A stretch of DNA of 64,000 nt from Oryza sativa Japonica Group (taxonomy: Eukaryota > Streptophyta > Magnoliopsida > Poales > Poaceae), in assembly GCF_034140825.1 (NCBI RefSeq), contig NC_089038.1, positions 24,271,501 through 24,335,500 on the forward strand, given 5' to 3'. The number at the start of each line of letters is the position of its first letter. Positions within the stretch are counted from its first letter, which is position 1. Both the position numbers and the translations under genes were made by a program. Below are positions 1 to 11,850 of this stretch, one piece after another. A model generated the notes under the pieces. That model ran no database searches, was not told where the DNA came from, and was given only the letters and a program-made list of their open reading frames with translations.

Positions 1-299
1 TTGGTTCTATCCTTTTTTATTGTTTTTTTTAACAAAAACAACCTCAAGTACCTTATTGCAAGATTACAGGGACTCAAATATAAATACAAAAATTGTAGGG
101 ACTCAAATACAAAATTATAATCCCAAAAATTAAAATCATACAAAAATAGAATGCTCACGTCCTGTAGGTTCCGTTTTTACAAACAGATCGATCCAGCAAA
201 TGAATTTTTTTCACCAGGAATGATTGCCGGGATCTCGGTCTCAGATTGGCACCAGCAAGGATTGCAAGTTGCTATTTTTCACATCGTTTTTTTATTGTT

Positions 300-603
300 T
301 TTAAGGGGAATTGGATCTACTCAGGGAGTCGGACTTTTTTTTCCGTTTTTATTTTTATGGATGAATCGGATCTAGGGGAGTCGGGTTTTTTTTTAGTTTA
401 TTTTTTTCGCTATTTTTTTAAGGACGAAGGAAACGTTTACCTAGGGGAGTCGGACTATTTTTTCTGTTTTCATGGGGGAATCGGATCTAGGTGAGTCGGA
501 CTTTTTTTTTAGTTTATTTTTTTCGCTATTTTTTTTTTGTTATTACGGATGAAGGAAACGTTTTGTATTTTTTAAGTATAGAGATAGAGATAGAGATAGA
601 GAT
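300..603. repeat. T-rich imperfect direct repeats plus hexamer microsatellite
   Basis: A block of about 115 bp occurs twice, near 368 and near 483. Each copy begins with GGATCTAGG and a GAGTCGG motif, then has a long T-rich run, a CGCTATTTTT stretch and GAAGGAAACG. A partial third copy of the GGAGTCGG motif lies near 325. The block ends in a short AGAGAT microsatellite (about 579-603). No protein is supported. It looks like the decayed end of an older repeat whose class I cannot name. Confidence 0.5.
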
Positions 604-1000
604 ATGGTTTAGTTAATATGAAATTTACTGTAAAAGTTCGCTTGGATATATATTATTTTAGAAAATCTTGAGATGTAGTTAGAAGTCCAATCGTCACAAG
701 TTAGCATCCGAGTTTTTTTAAACAGATTTCTTATATGATTTCTTTTGTATTAACAAAAGTGAGCGATCTTATAAACCGACTCAAATACGGATATGCATTT
801 CCAAAAGCAAACGAACTCAAACACGGATGACGAACCGCGAAACCATCTTCAATTTTTATGCCCGGTCTGTGTTTTGATGAACTTCATTGTACGCTGGCGT
901 TACCAGCTTAACCATTGTGGCTTTCTATTAAAAACAGGGTATTTGACATTTCGTCTAAAAAATTAATGATCAAGGTTTCAAAAGCTTAACAAATCTAATA

Positions 1001-1247
1001 CTCCCTTCATTAATTAACCCTTATTATAAGTCGATTTGACTTTTCTTCTAGTCATTTTTTTACTAAGTTTATTAAAAAAAATAGCAGCATCTACTATACA
1101 AAATTAGCTTCATCAAATATATCATTGAATATATTTCAATAGCATTTTTGTTTTATGTTCAAAATGTTACCATACATTTCTACATACTTGATCAAAGTTA
1201 AACAAGTTTGACTAGTCAAAATGACTTGTAATATGAAACGGAGGGAG
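1001..1247. mobile_element. Stowaway-like MITE
   Basis: The block begins CTCCCTTCATTA and ends in the inverted form AACGGAGGGAG. TA dinucleotides flank both ends (999-1000 and 1248-1249), as expected for Tc1/mariner-derived Stowaway elements. The interior is AT-rich, without a reading frame. The outer arms are partly complementary (AAGTCGATTTGAC against GACTAGTCAAAATGACTTG). Confidence 0.7.
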
Positions 1248-1249
1248 TA

Positions 1250-2818
1250 ATAAACCTATATTACTAGAGGGAAGTAACTTTCGCTAATATCTAATCAGGT
1301 GTCTCGTTGGTTGCTCTCGCCATCTAACAAACGGCAGCAACAGTGCAGGTGTTACAATCACTTCCCCACGTGTGCGGTTCATATTTTTAACACCGATGCA
1401 ATCACCCTGTTGTTCCAGTAGCTTACATGCTGTACGTGGTAGCTGCAGACTGGAGCTTCTATATCAGCATGTCCCAGTCTCCAGGCTCCAGTGGCAATCT
1501 AGACAAAGACTTGATTGGGTTATACCTATTTTCTCCAACGAGGAAGCATCAATCATATTCATGTTCATATTCGAGACAAGCCAGATGCTCTGCTTCTTTT
1601 CGACGGTTAATTATAGACTGCCCGGTCCTAACATTTGATAGGCCCCGGAAGAACAGAAATAAAAGGCCCTTTTCAAACATATGCAATGTTTCTCAGACAA
1701 TCAGACCCACAAAGACATTGCATACGTTCCGGAAATCTAAAGATAATTTACATTTGCACTTACTTGCACATAAACTGAGTTCAAACCAGTTAATTTAAGA
1801 GGACTGCAACTGTGATATAAAACTGATGGATCATAAATCGATTGATTGTTTCCATGATTAATATGCTATCAATGGCTTGCTTCCTTGTAACTTCAATAGA
1901 TTATCATATCACCGGTAAATTAAGCAAATCAAAAGTACAGTACAGAAACATCATGCTTTAGTGTTTGCATCCCACAAACTAATCGATCTGAATCAGCTTG
2001 CATTAGTTAGGTACTTCATGAACCAGTTAGAATGTTACAGTCTCAATGTTCCCATCACAATGTGTGAGAAAACTAGAAAAGGCTTTGTATATGCTGGTCT
2101 TTCAAGTGATAGTACAATTACAGAACAAACTCAAAAGACCACGCATTTGACCTCTGTGTTAGTTGGGTTAAGCATTAGTGCATACGGGAGGCCCCTCCCA
2201 GTATAGAGCCTAAGGGCGACCACCCTTCTTGCCTTACCCAACTACCCAAGGAAAACTTGAAATTGTAAATTTTCTACAATCTGTAAACAAAAATCATGCA
2301 ATATTATCTGAATTCCCAATACGCAACTCATAATGAAACTGAAACTGAAAAGGATGATCAAGTATCTTTCGAGATGTTTGTTTCCCCTCCTACATTGAGT
2401 GCTTGGGAGGTTTTCATTGACATGACAATGTGCCAACACATGATGGGTGTGGCAAATCATCAAATTTTCACATTCTGTAAATTCAAGTGAAAAATATTAA
2501 AACACCAATACATTATAAACCTTCACTATACGTCACTAGTTCTTTGGCGAACTTTTTAAGTCTTCATTTCATTGTTGTTTCTGGTTAAGCAGGTCCTCGG
2601 GGTCCTATTGGTTCAAAAATAAATGTTAAAAAGATCTAGCTTAGCTATCCCTTCACCCTTCTTGTCGTGTAACCCTCTGCTGGTCTTTCCAAGTCGTCGC
2701 TTCAATTTTCCTAGTCAAGCTCAAGGCAGCAGACCCCTCATTCCTGCCATGATATAGCTGAGCTGCAGCACACTAAAGTTGCTACCTGAACAACTGAACT
2801 CATACCACTGCAAAAAGT
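1250..2818. other. Intergenic region upstream of the lectin receptor kinase
   Basis: About 1.6 kb with no reading frame resembling a known protein. Short open frames exist (for example 1427-1798 and 1961-2206), but they have no recognisable domain, composition bias or splice context. The last few hundred bases should hold the promoter and 5' UTR of the receptor kinase that starts at 2819. I see no clear TATA box that I would place with confidence. Confidence 0.4.
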
Positions 2819-5224
2819 ATGGAACATCTCTTCACCCTCATCTTCCTCCTAGTGTTCACAGTAGCTCCCTCTAAAGCCCAGCGGAACATCACCAAGGGCT
2901 CGTTCTTGACGACTGAAGGCGTGAACACATCGTGGGTTTCACCCTCCGGCGATTTTGCATTTGGCTTCCAACTCATCAATGGTAACAACTCTTACCTCCT
3001 TGCTGTCTGGTTTGACAAGACCGTCGACAAAACCTTGGCATGGTATGCTAAGACCAACACACAGGTGCCAGAGCTAGTAGTAGTGCCTTCTGGTTCTCGA
3101 CTTCAGCTTAGCTCTAATGGTCTGTCACTCCTTGACCCTGGTGGCCATGAGCTTTGGAATCCCCAAGTTACCAGTGCAGCTTATGCCAACATGCTTGACA
3201 CTGGAAACTTCGTGCTTGCTGGCGCAGATGGTTCTATAAAGTGGGGAACCTTTGAGAGCCCAGCGGACACCATCCTTCCCACACAAGGGCCATTTTCTGA
3301 AGTTCAACTCTACAGTCGACTGACACACACAGACTACTCCAATGGCCGGTTTCTACTTCAAGTGAAAGATGGAGACCTTGAATTTGATCTAGTTGCTGTT
3401 CCCTCAGGAAACCCGTATTCCACATATTGGACCACCAATACAGGCGGAAATGGATCACAACTTTTCTTCAATGCAACCGGAAGGGTATACTTCACCTTGA
3501 AGGATCGCACTGAAATTAATATCACGTCTACCATCATGAGTTCAATGGGGGACTACTACCAGCGTGCAACACTTGACCCAGATGGTGTTTTTCGCCAGTA
3601 TGTGTACCCAAAGGAGGCAGCGAGGAAGTGGAACAACATAGGATGGACTACTGTGGACTTCATCCCCAGGAACATATGTCAAGCCATCAGAAGTGATGAT
3701 GGAAGTGGTGCATGCGGGTTCAACAGCTTCTGCAACTTCAACTGGAGCCTGAACGAGACAGTGGATTGCCAATGTCCACCACATTACTCGTTCATAGACC
3801 AGGCACTGAAGTACAAAGGCTGCAAAGCAGACTTCCAACCACAGAGCTGTGACTTGGATGAAGAAACCATGATCGATCAGTTTGATTTGATCCCAATGAA
3901 TGGAGTGGATTGGCCTCTTGCAGACTATGAGCACTACACCTCTGTTGGCATGGATGAGTGCAAGAAACTATGCTTGACAGATTGCTTCTGCGCTGTCGTG
4001 GTATTTAACAATGGAGACTGTTGGAAGAAGAAGCTCCCCATGTCCAATGGAATATTGGACAGTAGTGTTGATAGAACACTTTATCTAAAGGTGCCCAAGA
4101 ACAACAATACTCAGTCTCAACTTAATAGCAACTCCATCAAGTGGAAGAAACAAAAGAAGCATTGGATCCTCGGTAGCTCTCTACTCCTTGGAAGCTTCTT
4201 CTTGATGTGCATTCTCCTTGCCTCATTCATTATTTTTCAAAATTATTTTGCAATGGAAAGCAAGAAAACAGATCTACCAAAGCAATCATCTAGTACTGGG
4301 GGACTTCCTTTGAAATCTTTCACTTATGAAGAACTTCATGAGGCAACAGGTGGGTTCAGTGAAGAAGTTGGTAGAGGTGGTTCTGGGGTAGTCTACAAGG
4401 GGCAATTACAAGATCCCCTTGGTACATATGTTGCAGTAAAAAAAATTGACAGGATCATGCCAGATATTGAAAAGGAGTTTGCAGTGGAAGTCCAGACCAT
4501 TGGGTGGACATTTCACAAAAACCTGGTCAGGTTGCTGGGGTTCTGCAATGAAGGGGCTGAAAGATTGCTTGTTTATGAGTTTATGCCAAATGGCTCACTT
4601 ACTGGATTCCTTTTTGACACTGTCAGGCCATCTTGGTATCTACGAGTTCAGTTTGCAATAGGGGTGGCAAGAGGATTGCTCTATTTGCATGAGGAATGCA
4701 GCACACAGATCATCCACTGCGACATAAAGCCTCAGAATATCCTTCTTGATAACAACCTCACAGCAAAAATTTCTGACTTCGGTTTAGCAAAGCTGCTCCG
4801 GATGGACCAAACACAAACGCACACTGGAATCCGGGGAACCCGAGGATATGTTGCACCTGAATGGTTCAAGAACATTGCTATCACTGCCAAGGTGGATGTC
4901 TACAGTTTTGGGGTGATCCTACTAGAGATTATATGTTGCAGGCGTAATGTGGAGAAAGACATGACCAATGACGATAGAGAAATACTTACTGACTGGGCAA
5001 ATGATTGTTATCGTTCTGGAAGAATCGATTTGCTGGTGGAGGGTGATGAGGAGGCATCATTTGACATTAAGAGGGTACAGAGGTTTCTTGCAGTAGCACT
5101 TTGGTGCATCCAAGAGGACCCGGCCATGCGACCTACCATGCATAAGGTGACCCAAATGCTTGATGGCGCTGTTGAGATCGCGATGCCTCCTGACCCTGCA
5201 TCATATATCAGTTCACTCCAGTAA
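2819..5224 (+). CDS. G-type lectin S-receptor-like serine/threonine kinase
   Basis: A single-exon, 801-residue plasma-membrane receptor kinase of the rice LecRK type. Residues 1-20 are a hydrophobic signal peptide ending SKA/Q. A bulb-type lectin domain follows (GDFAFGF near residue 42, DTGNFVLAG near 125), then an S-locus-glycoprotein stretch ([11 protein letters not shown]), an EGF/PAN-like cysteine-rich part (residues about 298-430, [11 protein letters not shown]) and one membrane span at about 446-468. The cytoplasmic kinase starts near residue 512 with a glycine loop GRGGSG and VAVKK. Its catalytic loop reads HCDIKPQN, so it is a non-RD kinase. DFG and APE motifs are intact. Family knowledge links such kinases to pathogen or insect perception and other stress signalling; the ligand cannot be read from sequence. 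Length and motifs look functional. A decayed relative lies about 4.5 kb downstream, suggesting a local tandem cluster. Confidence 0.93.
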   Translation: MEHLFTLIFLLVFTVAPSKAQRNITKGSFLTTEGVNTSWVSPSGDFAFGFQLINGNNSYLLAVWFDKTVDKTLAWYAKTNTQVPELVVVPSGSRLQLSSNGLSLLDPGGHELWNPQVTSAAYANMLDTGNFVLAGADGSIKWGTFESPADTILPTQGPFSEVQLYSRLTHTDYSNGRFLLQVKDGDLEFDLVAVPSGNPYSTYWTTNTGGNGSQLFFNATGRVYFTLKDRTEINITSTIMSSMGDYYQRATLDPDGVFRQYVYPKEAARKWNNIGWTTVDFIPRNICQAIRSDDGSGACGFNSFCNFNWSLNETVDCQCPPHYSFIDQALKYKGCKADFQPQSCDLDEETMIDQFDLIPMNGVDWPLADYEHYTSVGMDECKKLCLTDCFCAVVVFNNGDCWKKKLPMSNGILDSSVDRTLYLKVPKNNNTQSQLNSNSIKWKKQKKHWILGSSLLLGSFFLMCILLASFIIFQNYFAMESKKTDLPKQSSSTGGLPLKSFTYEELHEATGGFSEEVGRGGSGVVYKGQLQDPLGTYVAVKKIDRIMPDIEKEFAVEVQTIGWTFHKNLVRLLGFCNEGAERLLVYEFMPNGSLTGFLFDTVRPSWYLRVQFAIGVARGLLYLHEECSTQIIHCDIKPQNILLDNNLTAKISDFGLAKLLRMDQTQTHTGIRGTRGYVAPEWFKNIAITAKVDVYSFGVILLEIICCRRNVEKDMTNDDREILTDWANDCYRSGRIDLLVEGDEEASFDIKRVQRFLAVALWCIQEDPAMRPTMHKVTQMLDGAVEIAMPPDPASYISSLQ

Positions 5225-5396
5225 TGCTCGTGCCCAGGACAGCAGTAATGCAGCATGTTGTGCTATATAACCTACAGTTTTAGACAACCGCAGAAAGTCA
5301 AATATTATGGTGGGTACTTCAACAAGAATCCTCAGTTGTTTTCTCTTAAGAAAAATGTAAGTTCTCATCTTCACATCACATATACTGCTCCAATAA

Positions 5397-5637
5397 GGCT
5401 CTGTTCTTTTGGTTGAGTTGGGAACCCATCCCTCCGGTACGGAAAACGAAGCAGTCCATTAGCACGTGATTAATTAATTATTTGCTAATTTTTTTTTCAA
5501 AAATGGATCAATATAATTTTTTTAAGCAACTTTCGTATATAAACTTTTTGCAAAAAACACACTGTTTAGCAGTTTGAAAAGCGTGCGCGCGGAAAATGAG
5601 ATGGGGGAGTTGGGAACTCCAGGAAACGAACAGAGCC
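5397..5637. mobile_element. Tourist-like (PIF/Harbinger) MITE in the 3' flank of the kinase gene
   Basis: The terminal inverted repeats are GGCTCTGTTC at the left and GAACAGAGCC at the right. TAA trinucleotides flank the element exactly (5394-5396 and 5638-5640), the target duplication typical of PIF/Harbinger MITEs. At 241 bp it has no coding capacity. It sits about 170 bp past the kinase stop, so it may lie in or near the 3' UTR. Confidence 0.75.
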
Positions 5638-5640
5638 TAA

Positions 5641-7429
5641 GTAATGCTTCAGTATTGGAACTGTTGTAACTTTTAAGTTGTAACTTCTAAGATATTGTTG
5701 TGGACATACCTCTATACTCAACAAAAATAAGAAAGTCTCAGACTTTCAGTACTGGTGTCATCTGATTTGAGCCTCGACATGATTTATGCATACATTCGTT
5801 TCTCAGAAACTCTTCCGTTTTGGCTAGCAGGGCTTCTGCCATAGTGCTACACAAATGCTAGCAAGAAGATCTCTGCAAGACTGCAATGAAAAACGCTGTA
5901 ATTTTTTGGGGGAAAAAACACTGTAAATCTGCGGAACAGCTTGGCGTCATTTTTTTTCTCTCACAAAACGTTTGCAAATGGCATCACATTTCGCAGTTCC
6001 AAAACCATGCGACAACATACACTGCTGCGAAACAAGCGCAAGCTTACAACGGATTTCGAAACTTGCGAGAGCTTTAACCCGAGAGCTCAGATGCGGCGGG
6101 CCGCCGGGCACAGGGTGCTCCCCGGACGAGAAGCCGGAGGTATTGGCGATAGGCGGTTGAGGAACAAAGGGGTTAAGGTTCCCCAGGGAGTCACCGGCGA
6201 GGAACAAAGGGATTAAGTTCCCCCCATAACTCCGCGGAGGCCTTGCCGCCGCCGATGCGTGGAACGGCGGCGGTCGTCGGCGGAGGACTACGGAGGCTTT
6301 GGGACGGGAAGCGTGTCAGGCGAGCGAGAAGAAGACGGTGGAAGCAAAGCAACGGCGGGTGCAAAGCCGGCGTGTGGTCCACTAGCGCACTAGTGCGCAG
6401 ATTGTGCAGCCTATAGGGCCTCCGGCCCACTTCCGGTGTGTGCTTGGGCCTCAGGCCTCCGGCCTCCCACTTCGGCCCATCACGATTCGTAAAAGGCCCG
6501 CCCCGCTTGGAGCAACCTACTCCGTCTCAAGACTCTCAACATAGTTCCCCTGTCTCATAGAACAAATCTAGCATAAGATAGTTGCCAAATACAAAGTTTT
6601 ATTTTCCTTTCGTTATCTTCTTTCTTCTTCATATAAGTTTGCTTTTTATGGAACGAAAGAAGAGTAAATAATACACTGTAACGAATTCGGTGTATTATTC
6701 AGGTTATTAATTAATTTATTTTGACACTAGGAGTACAAGTAAACCCACAGCCTACCCCACCCGCCATCCCCGCCACTCTCACCGAAACGCGCGGCACATG
6801 CCAAGCTCCCGTCTCCGCCGCGGCGCACCCCGCACCTGCAGTATCGCACGCGCGGCGCGGCGTGCTGCTTCTGGAACGGCGGATGTACAGCACAGCAGTA
6901 TCACTCCCCTCTCTACTATCTCTGTTTGTCCTGTGGGCGTCGCAACGTTACACTTGGACCTTTCGGAAAATGAAACCCATCATCAATGTTCGGGAAGTAT
7001 AGCAGTATCCGGCGAGCAGAACCGAAAGGTAGTAAAAAAATTTCGAAATCCACCGTACGTGTACGTGCGGGTGCGTAAACGCGTACTACTCCTGCTCGCT
7101 TCCTAGCTGGAGCATACACGTACCGGATTCGAAATCCTAAATGCGCGCCATGAATTACTACTACTCCTACTATATCTCTCCCTCCCCCGCATTTAGTGAG
7201 ATGGACACCGCGCGTTTGTCCGCCCGTTAATTCCGTGCTGCTCTGCTGCCGCTGCGGCTGCGGCTTTGCCCCTTCTATACTCTGCTCCTGCGCACGCACG
7301 CACGCACGCGCATTTCAAATCAAAATCATCCCCCACGCCTTCCTCTGCTTCTTCTCCTTCTTTCGCAGGTGCCCCCATGAGCAGAGGAGACAGAGTGGAT
7401 AATCAGCGAGTGGTCGGAGGAGGAGGAGG
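5641..7429. other. Intergenic region before the BRX-like gene
   Basis: The AT-rich first part holds nothing I recognise. Between about 6060 and 6500 the sequence becomes GC-rich and contains near-repeats (the string GAGGAACAAAGGG occurs near 6160 and again near 6200), with short open frames on both strands that match no family. From about 6740 it is again GC-rich and probably holds the promoter and 5' UTR of the BRX-like gene, with a short CGCA run near 7297-7315. No gene is called. Confidence 0.35.
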
Positions 7430-8459
7430 ATGCACGCGTGCTTCCATGGCGGCGGTGGTGGTGGTGGCAGGATCAGGTCCATCCGGATCATCAGGGACCT
7501 CACCAAGAACGTACGCCAGCAGCTGCGCACACTGTGAATGCATGGTGTTATGGATGGAGGTGTGAGTTTGATTTTTGGTGATTTTTTGTGTGCGTTTGCA
7601 GATGAAGGCCATGTCGCTCAAGGTGAAGATGGGCGGTGGCGGAGGGAGTCACGGGCGGACGCGGCGGCGGAGACGGGGGAAGCGGCCGGAGGAGGAGGAC
7701 GAGGAGGAGGTGGTGGAGATGGAGGGGAAGGACATTGCGGCGGCGGCGGCGCCGTCCGCGTCGGCCAAGATCGCGCCGGCGCAGGCGCAGGAAGCCGATG
7801 GCAACGAGGCCACGACTAGTGGTGGCGGCGGCGATGACGATCGCCGGCGGGGCAAGGACGAGCAAGGAGGGAGGGGGCAGGAGCACAGCGACAAGTGCTG
7901 CTGCCCACCGGAGGACGGCGCCGGGGTGGTGGAGGAAGATGAGGCAATGGCCACCACGGATCATGCCATGGCGGCGGCGGCGGCGGAGGAGGAGGAGAGC
8001 GATCACGAGTGGGTGGCGGAGCCGGAGCCCGGGGTGCTGATGACGTTGGTGGCGCGCCCCGACGGCACCAACCACCTCCGCAGGATACGGTTCAGCGAGG
8101 AGCTGTTCGACGGCGCCCGGGCGGCGCAGCGGTGGTGGGCGGACAACTACGACGCCATCGTCGAGCTCTACAGCGTGGTCCAGCCCGAGCCCTCGCACGA
8201 CGGCGGCGACGACGACGACGACTCCGAATCGGTGCCCGCCACCCCGTGCCAGTCCGAGGACGACGACCACCGCCGGCGGCGGGAGCAGGGGTCCGATTCG
8301 GCCTCCAACTTCTCCGGCCCGTCCAGTGGCAGCGGTAGCGGCAGCGGCAGCGGTGGCAGGTCGGCCAGCACCGTCGGCTCCCCCATCCTCGGCCTCGTCA
8401 CCGCGCCCGGCGGCGGCGGCGGCGCGCCCGCGACGCCGACCGAGCACAGCCCGACGTAA
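7430..8459 (+). CDS. BRXL: BREVIS RADIX-like protein (two exons)
   Basis: Model: exons 7430-7510 and 7602-8459, 312 residues. The donor GTACGC after AAGAAC and the acceptor TTTGCAG keep frame, and the join gives LTKN/MKAMSLK. That matches the LTSQLKDMALK-type start of a BRX domain, which is why I prefer this start; an upstream in-frame stop precedes the ATG. The rest of the first BRX domain is missing. A single fuller BRX-type domain follows at about residues 160-222 ([27 protein letters not shown]). Low-complexity acidic, Ala/Gly and Ser/Gly linkers fill the remainder. BRX proteins are plant-specific regulators of auxin/brassinosteroid-linked growth and vascular polarity, acting at the plasma membrane and in the nucleus. 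This is a short member; most have two complete BRX domains and about 350-400 residues. Exon 1 should be confirmed with cDNA. Confidence 0.8.
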
Positions 8460-9700
8460 ACAAATCCATGTTCATCGATCAATCACTAACAAAGCAGTTT
8501 TCTTCTTTTCTTTCTTTTTTTTGGGGATTTTGGAGGCAGCACAGCAGAATGAGTACGCCATTTTTTTAATATTTTTTATACTGTTCTAATTGTTCTAGAC
8601 TCTAGAGTAGTATTGATTCATACAATACCATTTCAAAACATTTTTTTTCGTGATACATCCTGTCTGTTCGTAAATTGGCACTTCCATTACACTGCACTGA
8701 CCCAGCTGGATAAAACAGGACCAAACATGGGATTCAAGAATTTCAAACACAAGAAATGAAGAAAAGAAGCATAATGTGATCAGTGAGAGTTCAGTAGTAG
8801 CTAATACAGGTGGTTTGGGGGAAAAGCACCAAGAGTAAAACAAAGTACTGAAATCTTTAAAATGTGACGGGTGTTTGAAAGCAGACGAAACGCCTTGTTG
8901 CATTCTTTCCACCACAGATGCGTGATTCTAATCAATGATAGTAGAAGGCATCCCAAAATCACGAGTCATCTCCCTGCTCGATTCCCACGCATGCTAAAAA
9001 TTTCTCAATAAATTGTCCTCCAAAGCGATCGACAAAGAGACTCTTGGTCAGCTGTTGTGCAGGGTAACACCAACAGACCTCCACCTGAACTTTCCCTGAG
9101 CTCTCAAACTCTATTTTGAATGAAAGCTCTTAACTCTAAAAATGATGTCCAGAACAAACACGGTTTGATTTGATCACAAACAAATGTACCCACACTTCTA
9201 TCCAAATAAAGATAGCAGGCCAACTTAAGAGAACAGGCAATATTGTTTATTTTTGTATCAAGAAGAAAAAGGAGGGGGTGATTACAACAAATGTAGCTTT
9301 GACACCAAAGGTCCTACCTTACCATTCTCTCAAGAAGAGAACAAGAACAATATGCCTTGAAATTGGACAACCTCTGCAGAAGGAATAAATTCAGGGTTGC
9401 CTTAGCCCCTCGATTGTCCCCATGAGGCGCCACTGTTACTTGTAGCCAGAACCTTGAAAAGAACATGCAGTTACTCATAGTTCTTCCCAGATTTAAGGTA
9501 GACTGGTGTCTCCAGTGACTTGCTTGGGTGTCCTATGTAAATTTAACTGGTCAAGCATTTCCTCCCGGTCTTGTGGAACCCAGAAAAACTATAGGTAACT
9601 ATTACAGTTCCATACCCATGCCTAAAGCCAGAAATCATGATTCAGAGTCATCTCTGTTCCATGTCAACTACGCACTCTGAAGTCTAAACTCATCCTTTTG
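8460..9700. other. Intergenic region after the BRX-like gene
   Basis: Probably begins with the 3' UTR of the BRX-like gene. The remainder is AT-rich, with only short open frames that resemble nothing known. No terminal inverted repeats or target duplications were found. Confidence 0.35.
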
Positions 9701-10560
9701 GCCGCTCAGGGCTCATATGAACAACTCACGGCCTTCACCCTACCGTGACATTGCATTTGGATTCAGAACCATGGACAACAAAACCTTCTCCTGCCCCCTT
9801 GATGTCTGATTTAACAACACCGCTGTTTGGTAGACAAGGGCATTGCACCGGTTCACCCCTGATAGGCTCCCCCTCCCTTCATCCAGCCAACCCGCCAAAG
9901 GAGAGAACTCCGCAGCTGGCTCATGGCAAGAGATTAATCTGATGGTGGATTTCAACATGGAAGATGATGGAAACTTTGTGCTTCATCCAGTCGCTGCATG
10001 ATCTACAAACCACTACATAGATTTCAACATGGCAGAGCTGACTCTACAAACTTTGTGTTTTTCCAGTGAATATTCAGGAATATACAAGTGGTCCTCAACA
10101 CAAACGGCTAGACATACTTCACCAATTCGCCTTGACTAACACCACAGAATCAATGTGTGTGGAGATAAGATCCAGACTCAATATGGACTGGTACCATTGT
10201 GCTACACTTGACCCAGATGGCATATCCCAGCAAAATATCTCTGCCCAATGACGGCAGCCAGTACAACATGTAGCGGACCTGAATGTAGTTATCCCAACGA
10301 ACATCCGTTACTTTGTCATGACTAGACAATCAAAGAGGCAAGCAGTGTATGCTCAACAGCTCCAAGGACCAATGCCAAAGGTTTGTAGCAGCAGTACTTT
10401 AGTGTAACCAACGGACTCGCTAAATGGGCCCTACGCATAATTTGATCCAGATGCCTGATGGAGCTGTTGAGAACTTGAGATCATAGCACCTCCTGACCCC
10501 ACAAGCAACATCGGTAGTGGACATCTCGCCATAAATAATCAACAGGTTCAAAAGAGATAG
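9700..10560 (+). pseudogene. Decayed G-type lectin receptor kinase copy
   Basis: Scattered stretches match the intact kinase at 2819-5224 in the same order. Near 9745 the DNA encodes GDIAFGFRTMDN, like the lectin domain's GDFAFGF. Near 9965 it encodes DGNFVL. Near 10190 it encodes WYHCATLDPDG, like [11 protein letters not shown]. Near 10450-10500 it keeps QMPDGAVE and a PPDP stretch, the kinase C-terminus. The membrane span and nearly all of the kinase domain between these last two blocks are absent, and frames are lost repeatedly. This is a host gene relic, probably a tandem duplicate that suffered a large internal deletion. I see no sign that any segment is still translated. Confidence 0.7.
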
Positions 10561-11043
10561 AGCCCCAAATGTGTATCTATGTCATGTACTACAGCATGAA
10601 TCTATAGCTCTCATGTACTGCTCTGCTTCAATAAAGAAGGCATTCAGTCGGTTGCAAACAAACCACTGGTTGCACTAATTACCGAATCACCAGCATCAGA
10701 TACAATCTATGTTGAGCTATAATGGAGCCTGCGTTGCCAAGTACCTACAACTTAAATGTTCAGAATCAGTCATTCAGATGAATCCAAATCTCCAGTTGCT
10801 TTGCAAAGGCGAACTCTACGACATCCGCAACGTACGAGGCACATAAATTGCATTTGCAATTTGTAGCTTAAAATTTGAAAAGGAGCAATTGCAAACAACA
10901 TCACAGCCTTGCAGGCTGAGAACGTTTTACACCTAAGTTGCTACCGCGACACGATCGTAAATTCGCAACATGTGAATTTGCACTGCACTACACTTTCACG
11001 AAACCCTAGCACCGCCGGTGAAGATCCGCGTACCTCAATGGGC
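10561..11043. other. Intergenic region downstream of the small membrane-protein gene
   Basis: AT-rich, without a recognisable gene. On the minus strand it lies just past the stop of the 11044-11574 gene, so part of it is likely that gene's 3' UTR. An AATAAA lies on the plus strand near 10630, which would suit the relic kinase copy. Confidence 0.3.
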
Positions 11044-11574
11044 TCAGATGCGGTTAGGCCGGACCCAGAACAGCTCGCGGATGACCGCCGCGACGATGAC
11101 GACGTTGGGCACGATGGTGAGCACCGCCCCGGCGATGGAGTGCGGCGGCCGCGCCCTCATGGGGCCCCTCTGCGCCCGCTGCCGCCGCGCGTAACCCCGG
11201 AGCTCCGCCTCGCCCCACCGCTCCGGCGCCGGCTCGATGGCGGCGGAGGGCACGACCGGCGGCGGGAGCTGGAAGGGGCACCGGGACCGCCACGACGACG
11301 GCGGGAGGCATAGCCTGGCGGCGCGCGGGAGGAACACGGAGGCGAGCGCCCACCGGAGGAGGCCAGCGCCGTCGCCGGCGCCGGGGCAGAGGAACGGCGG
11401 GTAGGTGGAGCCCGGTGGCGGGCACGGCACGCGGGACGCGAGGAAGAGCTGCGAGTGGAGCGACGGGGAGTGGGAGGGGTGGGTCAGGATATGGGTCAGC
11501 GCCTCCACCCGCCGCGGCCAGGTGGGGCTAGTGCTGCTCTGGGGAGCTCGGCATCTAGCTCTCGGCTCCGCCAT
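11044..11574 (-). CDS. Small predicted membrane protein of unknown function
   Basis: A 176-residue single-exon frame starting at the ATG whose complement is at 11572-11574. The N-terminal half carries PRRVEALTHIL, SPSLHSQLFLA and CPPPGSTYPPFLCP, sequences that look like a conserved globular plant protein rather than shuffled GC-rich DNA. The C-terminal part has a single hydrophobic stretch near residues 146-168 (IAGAVLTIVPNVVIVAAVI) followed by a short basic tail, consistent with one membrane span close to the C-terminus. I do not recognise the family and assign no reaction. The plus-strand frames that overlap it have biased Arg/Pro composition and are treated as shadows. Confidence rests on natural composition and the single hydrophobic segment. 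Confidence 0.6.
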   Translation of the reverse strand: MAEPRARCRAPQSSTSPTWPRRVEALTHILTHPSHSPSLHSQLFLASRVPCPPPGSTYPPFLCPGAGDGAGLLRWALASVFLPRAARLCLPPSSWRSRCPFQLPPPVVPSAAIEPAPERWGEAELRGYARRQRAQRGPMRARPPHSIAGAVLTIVPNVVIVAAVIRELFWVRPNRI

Positions 11575-11850
11575 GGCGGATGCGAGAGGAGAGGTCGCCG
11601 GAGGCGGCGTGGCCAGCGCACGCGGCGGCGGTTTGCTTGCTTCCCCGGCGAGTGGATAGAGTTTGATAAGCCCTTGGGCGTCGCCGTGTATACTAATACG
11701 TATACTATAGATTACGCCTTTCCATTTTTTTTTATTTCGGGGCTCATAATGGGCTGCGTTTGAGTAGCCCGCTGTCCGGACTCCGGAGACAAGCTATGGG
11801 CCTCAAAGCCCAATATTCGAACAAATTTCCAAAAGCAAACCTTCCAAATA

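Noticed and set aside
5886-6430. Cluster of short frames in the GC-rich patch before the BRX-like gene
   Set aside because: All are short, on both strands and overlapping, without conserved motifs. The patch is described as intergenic.
7548-8447. Minus-strand open frame of 299 codons opposite the BRX-like gene
   Set aside because: Arg/Val/His/Leu-biased shadow of a very GC-rich sense exon, with no domain; the plus frame has the conserved BRX motifs.
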